Below are positions 21,001 to 21,540 of a stretch of 21,540 nucleotides of DNA, one piece after another (positions within the stretch are counted from its first letter, which is position 1; every line of letters starts with the position of its first letter). The position numbers and the translations under genes are program-made. Location of the stretch: positions 1 through 21,540 of the IMG/VR virus record IMGVR_UViG_3300008050_000383. One strand, given 5' to 3'. This DNA is from a virus. The notes beneath the pieces are model-generated. The model did no database searches and was not told where the DNA came from. It was given only the letters and a program-made list of their open reading frames with translations.

Positions 21001-21540
21001 TGGTAATGGCTGGTACTGATGGTGTCAAGGGAGCACACCTCGGCTGGAAGCTGATGGGTTCTCTCGATCTGAAACCCGGTAAGGTTATGGACGAGTGGCT
21101 CAAGAAACATGCCAAGTCCTTTGATATGTCTGTTGAGGAACTGAGGGAAGCCCGTCAACTATTTGTAGACATTGCCCGGTACGAGATTACCAGCGAGTCC
21201 ATTGCTGAAAGCTACCAAGGAGCCGCCGGAGCACTTCGTCCTCGCAGTAAGACGGGACGGGCTACTACACACAGTGTTGGTAAGGTATGGGATAAGACCC
21301 GTGATACTGGTATGGTCTTCTTCAATAAGGGTGAGCAGGTCAGCCGTACTACTGGATTTGGTGCTGCTCTTATGAAGTACCGGAAACAGTTTCCGGGTGA
21401 GTCTCTCACCACACCAAAGGCCCGTGACTGGATTTCAGCCAAGGAACAGGCATACACTCTCCGTATGAGCCAAACCAACCGTGGTGCTATCCAACAAGGT
21501 ATCGGTAAGATGCCCACTCAGTTTATGTCTCATATGTTCC
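18051..21540 (+). CDS. Large internal virion / ejection protein, 3'-truncated by window edge
   Basis: An open frame starts with GTG at 18051, AAAGGA seven bases upstream and an in-frame stop at 18036. It continues for 1163 codons to the window edge. The product begins MKELGQELSFGTLGEEPEKK and is mostly helical and charged. There is a hydrophobic stretch near residues 227-250 (LEVMQIYALVDVLGWVPIAG) and another near 962-989 (FVFDPFQLILQGLHAPVIMV). Size and position after the gp14-like gene match T7 gp15 (747) or gp16 (1318), which are ejected with the genome and form the periplasmic conduit. I see no transglycosylase motif in the visible part. It may combine gp15/gp16 roles or be followed by another such gene. 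A DarB-like antirestriction virion protein is an alternative. Confidence 0.8.
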   Translation, partial: MKELGQELSFGTLGEEPEKKVKAPEKDKFRDQHSIVVTGKLSDELTLEDTARIHAEGSMAVRASLDKSIEDERPVGEAAEHAIDQSKKATLLNVNDYVAAQVESLRNEDETSLESMSALKVQYIIEAIDITLQEQTNQYGVIANFADRYFVYEPLYESWLKIFGDSDLELADEIFGKIAGSTTVDEFKTYFDDLIEFTLKEGALLDKSPEALAELQTIALTMGNKDVLEVMQIYALVDVLGWVPIAGQVAKSGARGLSKVAVSGARRALLKNAMEVAAKAPSKTVNEVVESGPTVATQVGRSARSIEKAEEAAVKIAGHTDDVENLGTLGPMANNPVSGKAPFHPTVQSGIEDTTAKTLTGELLEYARRALSGGLDVDAVASATRKRVEYLSGSVFNRSLHNYSFDPLTGRLNTTFGRVDNGQPLSKSQAERLAKRIPEAKVVPSSEKGKFLVEVEDVINTDDLVFNLDPASTITGMVSKTVAEAMRGMGTLSTYARDVDRLSSLAERAETGLAKVEGKILKELEKDMKKLSGKQIEDVGEVISILQSEDLVRQKSWLTEDQFIIEWAKLHGKPPSQKVIDGYHATVQASELAYMVQSTLLIGRMHNQGFRSIRITLNKTSDHYVAKKVSQIPEDVEYVWNAADGQLIKRSNIGTPRNIFKVADELEGGWGSTRYVVDTDEIHHLEPTDVLGYNAGGPRTNPTAEYFVVLFSEANEVLNVTLSASTRKQAETATRQMSLLIDAEKAGNLSDDVVKANNDWNPLIETADEFSKFVKERGIDVDKVSTTRFKMRGDTAFVSEGDTFVQGGTLDDFHLFHNKRKDKVLTHFGGERTYNDNPIKSIMSQVNTSSRKLAYTQYNQAATVSLGRKVKNILDPQGAIHKGYTDKDYLDLLDTLKAGSATPEIRRLKELKRIFELRSGAKGFGDETLERWIQNISGGIQDATKIDMRIGNPVGLANRYSFFKTFVFDPFQLILQGLHAPVIMVMAGTDGVKGAHLGWKLMGSLDLKPGKVMDEWLKKHAKSFDMSVEELREARQLFVDIARYEITSESIAESYQGAAGALRPRSKTGRATTHSVGKVWDKTRDTGMVFFNKGEQVSRTTGFGAALMKYRKQFPGESLTTPKARDWISAKEQAYTLRMSQTNRGAIQQGIGKMPTQFMSHMF

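Noticed and set aside
1-21540. CRISPR array, transposon, integrase or attachment site
   Set aside because: No regularly spaced repeats, transposase, recombinase or tRNA-derived duplicate was seen on either strand.

Overview
The window is a piece of a tailed double-stranded DNA phage genome, almost certainly a podovirus with a T7-like virion plan. The rightward genes run small terminase candidate, receptor-binding proteins, large terminase, portal, scaffold, HK97-fold major capsid protein, head decoration and head-fibre proteins, two tail tubular proteins and internal virion proteins. No integrase, repressor or host gene is seen. The gene style (marine-type fibre N-termini, small proteins beginning MALTKT or MANVTA, a head protein with the HSSLTGSECHEPKG motif) suggests a marine or alphaproteobacterial host, perhaps a roseophage/Zobellviridae relative. 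That placement is an inference. Several promoters match the bacterial sigma-70 consensus exactly, so host RNA polymerase probably transcribes these genes.

Layout: (1) 1-734, leftward: two small genes of unknown function, the edge of a divergent (probably early) module. (2) 735-1477: a 740-base divergent control region with no convincing protein gene. It holds two back-to-back sigma-70 promoters, a structured leftward RNA that begins at a hairpin and ends at a strong intrinsic terminator, and a G-quadruplex motif. (3) 1478-9105, rightward: small terminase candidate, two fibre-like proteins, a pectate-lyase-fold spike, two small conserved proteins, a membrane/coiled-coil protein and the large terminase. 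The fibre/spike block is clearly richer in A+T than the rest. (4) 9105-13401: portal, two tiny genes, scaffold, major capsid and a decoration protein, mostly joined by one-base TAATG overlaps; a consensus promoter lies inside the portal gene. (5) 13402-13492: a 10-bp hairpin followed by a consensus promoter, resetting transcription after the capsid genes. (6) 13493-21540: head-fibre-like protein, tail tubular A-like, a small overlapping gene, tail tubular B-like, gp13-like and gp14-like internal proteins, and an ejection-protein-sized gene that runs off the right edge.

Together the rightward genes build the capsid, package DNA through the portal, attach the short tail and its host-recognition proteins, and supply the internal proteins ejected into the host. 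The most unusual part is the control region. A perfect-consensus leftward promoter feeds a roughly 200-nt folded RNA ending in an 11-bp, U9 terminator. This could be a free-standing phage non-coding RNA or an attenuated/antiterminated leader of the leftward genes.
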